Origin: Entrophospora sp. SA101
Lineage: Eukaryota; Glomeromycota; Glomeromycetes; Entrophosporales; Entrophosporaceae
Reading direction: 5' to 3'
DNA: 64,000 nucleotides
Assembly (NCBI GenBank): GCA_958430865.1
Contig: CAUDNR010002447.1
Location: 3,367 to 67,366 of the forward strand
Shown: positions 23,221 to 34,575 of the stretch, piece by piece
Position numbering within the stretch: the stretch's first letter is position 1
Layout of the letters: each line of letters starts with the position of its first letter
Position numbers and translations under genes: made by a program
The notes under the pieces: model-generated
The model's database searches: none
Seen by the model: only the letters and a program-made list of their open reading frames with translations
Told to the model about the DNA's origin: nothing

Positions 23221-25441
23221 ATTAAAAATATTAATTTTACAAAAAAATTTTTATCGATTTTTATTTTTCGTAGATTATCTATCGATGATTTCCTTCCAAT
23301 AATAAACTCTTAATTTTAAAATCCGCTTTTAAAAAATGTATTGCCACAATACCAATATTAATTATATTGAAGATGATGATGATTATAAAACATTATACTC
23401 TTGCATTCTAGTTAATAAAAAAATGGCACAATTTCAATATTCCAACATCATGGAGAGGTCAATTTAATCCTGAAAATAGTATTTAAATATTAATTAATTG
23501 TTTATTGGTTGAAGACAAGAGCTTCTTGGTGGAACATGGGATTGGATTAATTTTTAAATTATTGAAGAAATCGTCTTTATAAATTTGTGGCTGAATTGGA
23601 TTTTTGATCAAACGAGTTCATTGATAGAATCTGGCAAACTTGATTGTCTGGAAACAACTTTTTTTTTTTAGATTATTCATTACTCGAGAAACTTGCAACT
23701 GATTCAAATTACATATACAGGAGTGAAGTGATTAATTATCATATATTTGATCCTTGCTTTCAGAATCTTTATCAGTTAACTTGTCACTTTTTTAATTAAC
23801 AAATATTTTTTGTAGAAATGTTCAAGATCTAACAATCATTTATGATAATGGTCTGGTGCAATTAATCTCATATATAGCACAAAATCAATTAAAAAATTAT
23901 TACATGCAATTTTGATTTAATTTTTTTAGAATATTTTTAAAAAAAACATCAACTTATTATGTAAGTCATGAGAAAGTTAACGTGGATTCTTTTAATGCCA
24001 ACATTTCAAAACTTGGAGATTTTATCGCTAATTGGTCCTCGCAATGATTTAGCCAAGGACAAAATATAAAATGTTTTACTTCCAAACCTTGAAGCTATGG
24101 CCATTTCTATTGGAATTGTTATATTTCATAAGAATCCACGGAAAACATCTTTAAAAAAAACCAACAGTCAGTGGTTTACCAAAGGATGGAATATTTTAAG
24201 AATACCAATTGAAACTCAAGATTGCAAAATCTCTGTTTTTTTATAGCAAGAAAGTACATGAGCAGTTAAATTTAAATACCATAATTTTTATGACTATATA
24301 ATTCTTTTTGATGGAATTTAATGAAGAATTGGAGGGGACCTAAACCTTTTATAATAAAACTATTCAGTGATTACGGACCTTATTTGGAAGAGGAAAAGAA
24401 CTTTATAATTCATTAAAAAATTAAAATTTTTAAACAAACTTTTTTAACAGTTGATAGAGATTAAATAAAAATTCATTGAAATCAAGATGTTTATATCGGA
24501 CATGTATGTTTGCAAATGTTTTATATATTACTAAAACTCTTCAAAACGAGCACCCAACGAATTATAGTTGCAATGAATTTAATGCTTAGCGAAAACATAA
24601 TCTCTTCCAAAAAATCTACATCTTTTTCATTGTTATTTCAAAACTCAATTAATCATTATTCTATCAGAAAAGAACGAATCAAGTTATTCGCACAACAAAA
24701 GGAGCGAGCTTATGTACAACATCATCTAAGCCGCCAATTAAATTAGTACGAGATACTCGTAATCATCCATTTGACTTTAAAAAAAATTTTTTGGTGAAGA
24801 AATTTATGGTTTGGATTTTGTTCAATCTGAAGGAAAATTATCATATATCACTATTACCAGTAAAGATACTGGGAAAAGAAAAGAAAGAAATATATAATTG
24901 ATGCTAATGATTAATAGTAAATGATAAGATGATTATAATTAAACTACGAACTACTACTACTACTATTATTATTATTATTAGTGATTTTGTTGAAAATACA
25001 AAAACTGAAATTCACATTTATATAAAGCTCATTTATTTATTTTGAAAATAAAATAAAATTCTTATATATAACATTGTACATTGTTAAAAAATTAAGTCTT
25101 GGTAATTGATCCAATACATTTTTACCAAATATATTATTCTGGTCATAGAATCCTTAGCAGTTGATTTCCTCAGAGACATTATTACAACTGACAATGTGCA
25201 AAAACTGTAAATAAATATATTTAAAATTCTTATAAATGAATTAAATAATTGTATGATGATGAATGTGTTGTTAAATGATAGTAATAATCCTTATAATATA
25301 ATAATATATTTGTTTGTTTATAATATTTTAAATCAAGCCTGCTTTTTCCATTTCCTACCAAAAAAAATTACACACACACATATATATATATTAGTGATAT
25401 TATAATAATAATAATATTACTATTATATAAAAAAAAATTTT
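23221..25441. other. Spacer with decayed gene remnants
   Basis: This contains the F-box-like relic at 23330-23720. Further open stretches near 24030-24250 and at 24510-24746 have weak coding character but no motif I can name. The 24900-25440 part is AT-rich with short ACTACT, TTA and CACA repeats, and probably includes the 3' UTR of the succinyl-CoA ligase gene. Confidence 0.4.
23330..23720 (+). pseudogene. F-box-like protein relic
   Basis: Shifting between frames gives a LYSCILVNKKW-type segment followed by an IPTSWRGQF-type segment and a CLLVEDKSFLV-type stretch. This order (leucine/cysteine-rich helix, LVN, Trp, then a Pro-Trp stretch) is common in the large F-box-like families of Glomeromycotina. 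Several stops and at least one frameshift interrupt it. It lies head-to-head with the PPR gene, about 110 bases away. The assignment rests on pattern memory only. Confidence 0.35.
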
Positions 25442-26799
25442 TTAACCACTAACTTCTCTTAAATGAACTCCAAGTTTAGCAGGACTTTTTGAAATAATAA
25501 CACCAGCACTTTCCAATGCTTTAATTTTATCAGTTGCAGAGCCTTTACCACCAGCAATTATAGCTCCTGCATGACCCATACGACGTCCTGGCGGTGCAGT
25601 TAAACCAGCAATGAAAGAAACTACAGGTTTTGGTTGAGATTGAGACAAATTATGTTGTTTTAAAAATTCTGCTGCTTCTTCTTCAGCAGTACCGCCAATT
25701 TCTCCAATCAATATAATACCTATTACAAATAACAATAATGATGATGATGATGATGATATCATTTAATTTGAATTTTAATTGGGGGGGGGGGGGGTTTAAA
25801 AAGAAATAAAACCTTTTGTTTCTTCGTCTTCTAAAAACAATTTTAAACAATCTACAAAATTTGTTCCATTAAATGGATCACCACCAATTCCAATACATAA
25901 AGTTTGTCCAAGATTCGCCTGAGTGGTTTGATTAACTGCTTCATATGTTAACGTACCGGATCTTGAAACAATTCCGACAACTCCTTTTTTGTGGATATGT
26001 CCGGGCATAATACCAATTTTACAAGCATCTGGCACTATGATTCCAGGACAATTAGGACCAATAAGACGTGTTTTATTTTGGTTTTTTAAAGCTTTAACAA
26101 CCTATAAAAAATTTTTTTAAAAATTAAAATTTAAATAAGAAAAAAAAAAAAATCCAATTATACTTTTACAGTTATTACGTACTCGAACCATATCTTGCTG
26201 TGGAATTCCTTCCGTAATTGCTACCACCAAAGGAACTTCTGCCTTGATGGCATCTATAATAGCATTTGCAGCTGAAGGTGGGGGTACATAAATCACAGAA
26301 GCATCTGGTTTAACTTCACTAACTGCCTATCAAAAATATATAAATACACATAAACACATTTATTCAACATGATTATATGATTATATAAAGAATCAAATAT
26401 ATGTATATTTTTTTTTGAAAAATTTTTTTTTAACCTCGGCTATGGTATTAAATACAGGTCTTCCCAAATGTTTTTGACCACCTTTTTTTGGTGCTACTCC
26501 GCCAACTAAATTAGTTCCATAATCAATTGCTTGTTGTGAATGAAACGTTCCCTATCAAATCAATTGTTAAGATGTATAATAATATATTAAAGAAAATCAA
26601 CTGTTAGTCAACTAATGCAATTAATTACTTGTTTTCCAGTAAAACCTTGACAAACAACTCTAGTGTTTTTTGTAAGTTTCATGTTTTTAATAGTATCATC
26701 ATATGGTGAAGTTCTAATAGTGCTAATGGAAAAACTTTTTCGTAATTCCAAAAAGAATTTGGGCTTTATTGAACGTATTGATGGCTTTAAACTCATCAT
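25442..26799 (-). CDS. LSC1: Succinyl-CoA ligase alpha subunit, mitochondrial
   Basis: Five exons splice cleanly: 26799-26629, 26551-26435, 26326-26183, 26101-25813 and 25719-25442. All introns are GT-AG, 77-108 bp, and give a 332-residue protein, the usual length. The first 30 or so residues are basic and Ser-rich, a mitochondrial presequence. The CoA-binding fold starts at [12 protein letters not shown]. Later motifs are [32 protein letters not shown] and [10 protein letters not shown]. The phospho-accepting His is in [16 protein letters not shown] near the C-terminus. The enzyme converts succinyl-CoA to succinate in the TCA cycle with ATP or GTP formation, together with a beta subunit not present here. 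ATG 26799 is the first in-frame ATG. Confidence 0.95.
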
Positions 26800-27330
26800 T
26801 TTCAACAATTTTTAATATTCAAGAAAAAAAAAAAAACTATATAGAAAAATCTTATCAAATTTTACGTTATACGAAATAGGCAATAAATAAATTAAAAAGG
26901 AAAATCTGTTGCCGATTATGTAGGAATAATAATAAGGTAACCGGAAATTTTTTGAGGCCTTCTAATTATAATTGTAGGCCAAAACTTCAAGGGCCAAATG
27001 AACCATTTAGAGGCTTAGTAATTAAAAGAAAGAAAACGTGGTTTAAATGATTAATTGGTTGGGATTGAAAACCTCATATCTAGAAATTGCTGAAATGATA
27101 TATAGATAGATGTTGTTATATATGGATTTTATTTTTTGTGTAAAATAATGTTTTGCATTTACAGTATATAATTTATGATTTTATTTATTATGTTATTAAA
27201 ATGATTAATCCTTATTTAATTTATTAATTTATAGATTTTTCAAGGAATCGGTAACTTCAATGTGTTGTCTATACAAAAAAAAAAATATTATAACATTTAA
27301 TTAAAAAAAACTCACAACAAACAAAAAATA
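26800..27330. other. Intergenic region between LSC1 and the SAP30-like gene
   Basis: This AT-rich DNA holds the upstream region of the succinyl-CoA ligase gene and the 3' end of the SAP30-like gene. No further gene or repeat was recognised. Confidence 0.5.
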
Positions 27331-27881
27331 CTATGATTGTTGTTGGAACGAACCTTTATTTTGCACAGCGTAAATAAATGACGCGATCATATCAACCTCT
27401 TTAACAGTTTGTGTTGCATAATGTCGAGTTACAGCTGCCACCAATTCTTCTTTTGTTGCGTAATCTCTAACCTTTAATTTATGAATTCTTTTATATCTAC
27501 GTAATACTGAAATATCAAATGTGTTGAAATCTAACTGTATTAATGTAATGTAATGGTAAATGAAGATGGAATCTTATCAAGCACCTATTATATTGTCTCT
27601 CTTTTATTTCATAATTAAATACTTACAACTGGTACTTCTTTCCCAGGCTCTTTTCCTTTTGTTAGACGTTTAGGAAGAGCATCTGTTGAATTTGTTATAT
27701 TACCATTTTTTGAAGCTGAATTATTATTATTACTGCTACTACTACTTACACCGCCTCCGCCACTATTACCATTCCCTCCTGCACCAGTTGTATTATTACT
27801 ATGATTTGATGTAGATGTGTTGTTGTTGGTGGTGGTGGTTGTGATGGTGTTATTATTAGTCTTGGTTTTTGACGTTGCCAT
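27331..27881 (-). CDS. SAP30-like Sin3-binding corepressor subunit
   Basis: Two exons, 27881-27627 and 27534-27331, are joined by a 92-base GTAAGT...ACAG intron and give 151 residues. Exon 1 is low complexity (Thr/Asn/Ser/Gly) and ends with PKRLTKGKEPGKEVPV. Exon 2 is the Sin3-binding helical domain: LDFNTFDISVLRRYKR, then a KEELVAAVTRHYATQ helix and VDMIASFIYAVQNK. This matches SAP30, a subunit of the Sin3-histone deacetylase complex that acts in the nucleus. The Asn/Thr/Ser repeats in the N-terminus are typical of this genome. The splice junctions and the C-terminal domain are clear; the assignment to SAP30 is by remembered family pattern. Confidence 0.85.
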
Positions 27882-28936
27882 TTTTTTTTTTTTTTGAGTG
27901 TAATTTTTTTTTTATTCAATATGCCAATTTTTGTCGTAGTACAAATCAAAAAAATACATATATATTTGGGTTGGTGTTACATAGATAAATTTCGTAATTG
28001 ATTGGTTGCTGTGGTTGATAATATACAATTAACCCCGCTTTGTTTGTTACATTATTACTACTATGACGTGCGAAACTTATACCACAATTCTGCACTACAT
28101 CACCAAATTTCGCCTTTGGCATTCGCTCAAAAATGATGACTTTTAACAAAAAATCTTTGAAGTCATGTGACTTTTGAAATAAATTTATAAAGTATTTATT
28201 ATCAACTTAATTATCAGGAATCTAATGCCAATGTAAAAAATTTCCTAATGGTTTAAAAATACGATCACAGTAAAATGATTTTTGATGCGATAAACTTTAC
28301 AACCACTTTAAAAATAATCATAGAATAGGTTGCACAAAGCATATTTGCTCTTGAAATTTCACCAGCATATAATTGCCACCTCCAAGTTCAGATACACTCT
28401 TATCACTTACCTTTTATAATTGGACAGCATAGCGGAGACTGTCCGTGTAACAAAAAATAATTGACATGAAAGTATAATGTTCCATATCGCAGTCCAAAAA
28501 AGGGAGCAAAGGTGGTATAACAGTAAGAGTTTAATTATAAAAAGTATGGATTGTTAAATAAATTAAGAGAAACATGTTCCGTGCAGCCTATTATATCGTT
28601 ATACAATTTAGTTAATAATATTACACGTAAATCTTTTGCTTTATATTAATTATTAGGGATAAACAAAAAACAACCTATTCCTAAAAGAAAAAGACAAATA
28701 TAAAGATCAACCAAAGATTTATTTATTATAAAAGGATGCATAAAGCTAATAATAAAGTTGAAAATGAAACAGAGCAGAAAGAAAAGTCGAAAGAGAAAGA
28801 AAGAATTGGGTAAATTAAAAATGGAACAATGGGAATGATGTTTGGGATAATACAGGGAATCCTGCTAACGCCGAGTAAAATATATTCTTTATATGATCCA
28901 AACGCTTAATTACTTAACTTGGAAGGATGTCTTTCA
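27882..28936. other. Intergenic region upstream of the SAP30-like gene
   Basis: No convincing gene is present. A minus-strand frame at 27946-28149 starts with TTG and was not called. A small hairpin (GGACAG ... CTGTCC) lies near 28422-28445. The rest is AT-rich. Confidence 0.45.
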
Positions 28937-29098
28937 TTATCAGGTAGGTCATATGTAATCACTGGCAGAATAAACAAAATTTTTGCAACTTTATATTATA
29001 ATCATGTGATACAATCAGTTTATCGTTTAATAATAAAGAATATATTTGAATTAAAAAAAAAAATTTTCTACCAGTAATACGTCGGACCTACCTGATAA
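28937..29098. mobile_element. MITE with TTATCAGGTAGGTC termini
   Basis: The left end TTATCAGGTAGGTC and the right end GACCTACCTGATAA are perfect inverted complements of 14 bases. An imperfect match continues inward for about 20 more bases (around ATGTAATCACTGGCAGAA on the left). The element is about 162 bases and non-coding. I could not settle its target-site duplication, so the superfamily is open. Confidence 0.75.
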
Positions 29099-29171
29099 CA
29101 AGAACGTGTTTTACACATTACGTACCTTATATGCGGAATCAAAACGTACCTTTTCAGTATTAGTATTAGTA

Positions 29172-29210
<39 letters not shown>

Positions 29211-29919
29211 TGTAAATTTACATTTTTCGCAAATCGTATAATATTAATATTTTAGTATTTTCCATTTTTAAATACACATTCCGTGTTTTCTGCAGCATTA
29301 CACCATTGAATAGATTAATATTCATCAGGAACTGATGTTATTATATTATCTAAACACCTATCAACTTCATCCAAATGTGTGAGTTATTGCATTTTCATAT
29401 TCTAAGCATTGCATAAAAAGTAATCCTTGCTGTCATGAGTTAGATTCATCATTAAATTTTGAGTATCTTGAGCCTCTAGTGAGATTTCATTTAATGAAAT
29501 ACTTTCAAGCAATACTCCTTTTTTTTACTTCTTCCTCATAAATTATTTATTTTTAGTATGAGTTTGAGAACTAAGGATGATGGATTTGGTGAAGATGTTT
29601 CTAGACTTAGAGTAGGACTACAAATATAACAATCATGTTTGTCATAATCTTTTAATTCTATGATTTTCCTGTTTAATAATATTCTCAAACCAAATAGTTA
29701 ATTATTTTTAATTATGTCAAAATAATTTTTTGCCGCAAAAACATTTCATCAAGTATCATTTAATCATGACGTCATCAATTACTCATTTTTGGCATTATCA
29801 TTCTATTTTATTTTATTTTATTGGATAAAATCATGTAAAAGGTCATGTTATTTGTAATACTTCAAGAAGTATAAATATGCTTGAAATCTCTCCTTCCGTG
29901 AAAAAATTAATCAATAATT
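29099..29919. other. AT-rich intergenic DNA with an ATT/ATA microsatellite
   Basis: An (AAT)n to (TTA)n transition lies near 29163-29212 and forms a simple palindromic microsatellite. No gene was recognised. Confidence 0.5.
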
Positions 29920-30170
29920 GGGGTCTGGACAATAGAAACGGACCATGTTGTGAAAATGATGTTTTGAGAAAATTTAAAAAAAAGATCTGCATTTCAAGTA
30001 ATTTACTATTGTTTTTAAAACTTTAATGGAGGGTATCTCAAAGTTTTATTAAGCAAAGTGGGTATGGTTTCTAAGCCAAAAAAGTTCTACATGAGGAATT
30101 ACATATAATAGTGATACTAACTCAAAATTACTTTTTTCACAACATGGTCCGTTTCTATTGTCCACACCCC
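29920..30170. mobile_element. MITE family A, complete 251-base copy
   Basis: The terminal inverted repeats are about 35 bases and nearly perfect: the left end reads GGGGTCTGGACAATAGAAAC and continues CGGACCATGTTGTGAAAA; the right end is its complement with one or two differences. The inside has no gene but includes AAGATCTGCATTT and GGGTATGGTTTCTAAGCC words. These recur in the interrupted copy at 53727-54049, so this is a dispersed family. The target-site duplication is not clear. Confidence 0.85.
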
Positions 30171-30549
30171 ATATTTGAACTGGTATGTAAGAAAACAGAA
30201 AAATACTCAGAATATATTACTAAAAATGGCTAGTGAGTTGCCTTTTTGGGACTTTTTTTTTTAAAACCCAATTTTTATTATGTAAATACTTGAAGATCAC
30301 TACCCACTTTTCTCAATACAAGTTCAATTATAATTGTCCGAGGTCCTAGCCCAATCATATATTTTCAATTTCTGATCACATGACTATGCAATACGTGTAA
30401 CATGTACGCGTAATCCGTGCAACCTAATAATGGTTTAAGCTACACCTAATTAAGAAAAGAAAACCTCAATGGTCCAAAATTTGCATAACCATATTTTTTT
30501 CACAAAGTTTTGCCAGTAGTGTGATATTTTAGATACCAATTTTATACCA
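30171..30549. other. Upstream region of the DUF4238 gene
   Basis: No repeat or gene was recognised. The sequence is less AT-rich near 30360-30430. A promoter for the following gene is expected here, but no specific element could be named. Confidence 0.4.
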
Positions 30550-31878
30550 ATGGAAGATAAAGACCAATACCATCACTACATTCCAAGGTTTCTTTTGCGT
30601 AATTTTGCTATTGACAATTGTGAGAGGGTATTTGCGAGCAGTAATAATTTACTCAGAAAGCAGCTCTTTTTGCAGAAGAAAAAGAGAACGGAGCTTCTCC
30701 AAACTTACGACAGAACAAAAAATCAACTGGGCGTCTCTTTAATTGCAAAAACATATGGATACGAAAACATGTACAAAGATTTTAACCATGAAGATGCGAT
30801 GCACGTGGAAGAAAAACTAGCAAAACTTGAGGGACAAGCATCAAAAATGATCCGAGATATTCTGAAGGCATCCCAAGTAGAAAATCAGATTGTTTTACTC
30901 AGAAGAGATCTCAGTAATCTACGCAAGTTCCTTTTCATTATGAACTATCGAAACCCTCAACGATGGTCTCAGTTTACCATGAAGAAATTTGACTTCGCCA
31001 CTTTGCAGTTGGTAGAAGACTTCATGCGGCAGCACAAATTACAACACACTCGGGAAGTGTGGTTACAGAACATCCGTGAAATACTAGATACCCCACATGA
31101 AGACATCAAAAACAACTCGCGAATCTTTTTTATAGATAGAGACGATTACAGGCAGCGCATGATCGATGGTTTTCTCGTAATTTGGCAAGCTGGTGAAAAT
31201 GACGAGTTTATTATAACCAGCAACGGGTTTGGAATCTTCGAGGGAGTGACTGGGACAATGGTTGGTGGTTTACCATTCCAATTTGCCTACCATTATTTTT
31301 ATGTCATCTCTCCAAAGCTAGCGTTGGTCCTCTGTCATACTTCGCTCCGAAATGAAAGAAAAGAAATTGGATCCGACGTTTGGACTGAGACTTTTAAGAC
31401 TATGGGTTTTAAACGTTCGATACTCGAAAATGCTCCTCATCCAGCAGCAATTCCGAATTATGTAGCGACTCCAAAATATGTACCAAGTCATGAATATGGC
31501 CGCAGCACTGATAGAAATCCAGAGACGGCATTTGACTCGCTTCTAAATAGCGTAGGTCTCAAAAGACAGGAGGATGATATGTTTACCTTTCGCTTTGCCA
31601 AAATCCCTTCGGCTACCGTACACCTCGTGAATTCTATATTGCTCAATGAGACTAAACCGGATCTAGTTTTGACTTTCTCTTCTCGTCCATACCTCTATAA
31701 GACAATTCTCAAGTATCATAAAAGCAATGTCGGTGTACAACATGATTTCTCGAGTTTGAAAAAAATGTTGTTTATGGAATTAAACAAAACTCACGAGGAA
31801 GACTTACATCTCCGGAAAAAAATCCCAGCTGGCCGCACTTTTAATTGGAATGTACGTGGAATGGATTCAGAATCCTGA
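30550..31878 (+). CDS. DUF4238-family protein
   Basis: This is an intact intronless gene of 442 codons from ATG 30550. The N-terminus has the family hallmark HHYIPRFLLRNF at residues 8-19. Further family-like parts are a helical region with LRKFLFIMNYRN (about 120-135), FIITSNGFGIFEG (about 225-237) and FYVISPKLALVLCH (about 250-265). DUF4238 proteins occur in many bacteria and in fungi; their biochemical role is not established. Base use is visibly richer in G and C than the neighbouring fungal genes, and there is no poly-Asn or poly-Gln, which could fit lateral origin. It sits between MITEs with no functionally related neighbour. Confidence 0.8.
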   Translation: MEDKDQYHHYIPRFLLRNFAIDNCERVFASSNNLLRKQLFLQKKKRTELLQTYDRTKNQLGVSLIAKTYGYENMYKDFNHEDAMHVEEKLAKLEGQASKMIRDILKASQVENQIVLLRRDLSNLRKFLFIMNYRNPQRWSQFTMKKFDFATLQLVEDFMRQHKLQHTREVWLQNIREILDTPHEDIKNNSRIFFIDRDDYRQRMIDGFLVIWQAGENDEFIITSNGFGIFEGVTGTMVGGLPFQFAYHYFYVISPKLALVLCHTSLRNERKEIGSDVWTETFKTMGFKRSILENAPHPAAIPNYVATPKYVPSHEYGRSTDRNPETAFDSLLNSVGLKRQEDDMFTFRFAKIPSATVHLVNSILLNETKPDLVLTFSSRPYLYKTILKYHKSNVGVQHDFSSLKKMLFMELNKTHEEDLHLRKKIPAGRTFNWNVRGMDSES

Positions 31879-32131
31879 TCAATGTCAGGAGGATGTTACA
31901 TATATCGCTCTTGTTTTCTTTTATTTTATTCATATTTGGGCCCATGTTGGCGCACAACGGCTTATGAGGACCTCTTCAATTACAACATTTTTCTATTTCA
32001 TATATTAGTAGACTATATAGTATGGAGTATCTTTAATACTTATTTTCTTAGTTGGTTTCATGCATAAATATCTCCTACCGGATTCAAACCGGATTATTAT
32101 TATTATTACTATATTAATATTATAAAACAAT
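31879..32131. other. Downstream region of the DUF4238 gene
   Basis: A short plus-strand frame (31882-32067) begins just after the stop codon but has no homology I recognise. TTA repeats near 32096-32110 lead up to the edge of the direct repeat. Confidence 0.4.
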
Positions 32132-32264
32132 TAAAGACTAGTGCCGTAAATTATGATGATGGTAGTAATTGTATTTACGGCATATAAAAAGTGGTTGCAA
32201 TTACCTTTGCGACCACTTTTGCAACCATCCTTTTTCCTTTTTTGGATTACGGCACTAGTCTTTA
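32132..32264. mobile_element. hAT-like MITE (family B), copy 1
   Basis: The terminal inverted repeats TAAAGACTAGTGCCGTAA and TTACGGCACTAGTCTTTA are perfect over 18 bases. The element is 133 bases, with an inner palindrome (AGTGGTTGCAA ... TTGCGACCACTT). The right flank is CTACATAT, as in copy 2, but the left flank here is AAAACAAT. The 8-base target duplication seen in copy 2 is therefore missing, which marks this side as a rearranged junction. Confidence 0.88.
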
Positions 32265-34575
32265 CTACATATGAAGCAATATTAACTCAAAATTTCTTTT
32301 TTTTTTGGAGGTATGGTTCGTTTCTATTGTAAAGCCCATTGAATATGCAAATTAACATGGAACAGAATACGGATCACCTAAATGTTAAAATAGAGATTTC
32401 TTTTTAATGTTCATTTATCTGAAAAATTAAAATAACAAATAATATCCAATGACCATTACCTTGACAAATATCACCAAGTTAATAAAATTGTTTGATTACC
32501 TACTTTATCCAACGTATTATCATAAATTGAATACTTGAAGTAATTATACCTGACCGTGTGAGCGGGATATTATTTCGTCAAATCGTTGTTGATTTTGTTA
32601 CGTTTAGCGAAATGTGTACCATACTAATGCGGTTGTCGGGTTTTGTCGGATGTAACATTATTATTATCCAATCAAAATTTTGAATTTCTAAAGATAGTTT
32701 CTTGTTACAAGACGAACTTTCAATTCAAAATTTTTAGAGTTGTTATTGTGTTGGCCTTTAAAAAAAGACCAACACCCTAATTTAATTTTTCAAAATTTGG
32801 TAATTAAATTTAGATAATTCATAACTCGGGCCATAATATTCGTCAACTTTTTTCGCATTTTGGCGGTAAATTTTGTCAGTTGACTAAATGTCGATCATTA
32901 ATCTAAAAAAAAATGGGAATATTTAATATTAATTATAATGTTAAAAAGCTCGGAAATTTATTATTAGTTGTTGTTGTTATTATTATTGTGTTATTATCAA
33001 AACAAAATTGGTTACACAAATGGTTTTGATATGTAAATATTTCAAGTTTTGTATCTCATCATTGTCCTATATATATAGGTAAACATGTTCTAAATTTTTC
33101 AGCAACTATAATTCCTTATGATGTAGATATATACATTATGCAAAAAACTCACTTTTGGCCAGGAGTTCTCAGACCCCCATATTGCTGGTGGACATCTCAT
33201 ATGTAAAAAAAAATTGAGCGTGAAATGAAAAATAATCATGTACTTCTTACTCAGAATTGCATACAAAAAGACCAGAAAAAGAAAATTTACAACTGAATGA
33301 TGGTAAGAACAAAAATAGTTAAGTGTGCTTTTGAAAAAGTTGGTTTTCTCATCTATCTTTTGATCTCATTTTTAGTTTTCCTTTTTCCTATTGAAAATAA
33401 TAGTTGTACGGCATAAATGCTTGCATTTGCCACATTTGTGTCCGTTATGTAGTTTAACATTTTCTCCTTACGTTATATAGTTTAGATATTATTATTATTA
33501 TTGCAAAAAGCCATAACAATTGACAAAGGGCCAACGTTAAAAACTCATAACCGGTTAACCCAACTGATGATAATAATAAAATAATAATACACAGTAAGTC
33601 TCGGTATAGCGGACCTCGGTATAGCGGATGTCTAATAAAACTCTCGGTTTAACGGATCAAAGCTCAGAACCGTCTATAAGTAAATTCTCTCGGTTTAACG
33701 GATTTACTAATTAAATCTTGAATTAATCTCGGTGTAACGGATTTTTGAAATATTGTTCTAATTGCCCAAATTATCCGCTATACAGAGACTCACTGTGTAA
33801 TTTTGAATTAACCGGTTAACCGTGGAATAATCAACTAATACTAACTCCATTACTATTTTTTTGTCATTTATTATCGTTTTTGGTTGATAAATTAGTATGA
33901 AAATTGACAATGTCCAAATTTAAAGGAGTTGTAGGAAAATTAATGATTGATGCACCTATTACAACCTAAAAGTGGATAGTCAGAATGTATTGATCGTGAT
34001 GCTAAACTTAATTTATTAAATATCTAATAATAATGACTCATGCATGTTACACATTGTTGGAAATTGTGACATATTCCGGTAGTGCTTGGCTATGTGAAAT
34101 ATCCTAAAAAGCCTTCATTGAAAACGGATTCATAGAATGATAAAATGATAAATATGATAGATTTTTGCTTGTATCATTTAAAGATTTTTATCCAATTATT
34201 AAGTTAAACATTTTGTGTGTGTAACAATCCATTGGCCATTCAACCTAATAATAATATAAATATTCAAAGTTTCTTTGTAATACTACCTATTTTAGGTTTT
34301 AAATTTGAGTTTTCTAAGGGAAGAACTTGAATACTTCCGGTAAACCAATCAAATTTGTAATATTACTTAGAAATGGGGGGCTTAATGGGAAAGAAGGCTT
34401 CTAAAAATAATAATAAATTTATTTATATACCTTTTACTGTTACACTTATTATTTATTCTATTTTATTCTGTTTATTTTATATATTACTCCATTTACTGAA
34501 AGGGTTTTAAAAAACACGCATAACTTTTTTCATTTTTTTCTCTACTGCTATAAAAAAATTATAAATAAAGAAAAA
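32265..34575. other. Repeat-rich upstream region of the TPR gene, copy 1
   Basis: This begins with the right remnant of MITE A (to about 32330, ending TATGGTTCGTTTCTATTGT). A 28-base perfect hairpin lies at 32748-32775 (GTGTTGGCCTTT / AAAGACCAACAC region, one mispair). The pogo-like MITE (33590-33797) sits between two AACCGGTTAACC palindromes near 33549 and 33810. No gene is seen. The last 200 bases hold the leader of the TPR gene. Confidence 0.6.
33590..33797. mobile_element. Pogo/Tigger-like MITE, copy 1
   Basis: The left end CACAGTAAGTCTCGGTATAG and the right end complementary to CACAGTGAGTCTCTGTATAG form imperfect terminal inverted repeats of about 25 bases. They are flanked by TA on both sides (33588-33589 and 33798-33799), the Tc1/mariner target. 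Internal repeats of CTCGGT[TA]TAACGGA-type words fit the pogo/Fot1 pattern. It is non-coding. Confidence 0.85.

Noticed and set aside
24510..24746. Plus-strand frame of 78 codons
   Set aside because: Poor coding character and no family; probably part of decayed sequence.
27946..28149. Minus-strand frame upstream of the SAP30-like gene
   Set aside because: Starts with TTG, is short, and has no motif.
31882..32067. ORF just after the DUF4238 gene
   Set aside because: Short, hydrophobic by composition and without homology that I recognise; probably 3' UTR.
32075..32100. CCGGATTCAAACCGG as a tRNA T-arm
   Set aside because: No acceptor stem, D-arm or anticodon arm can be folded around it.
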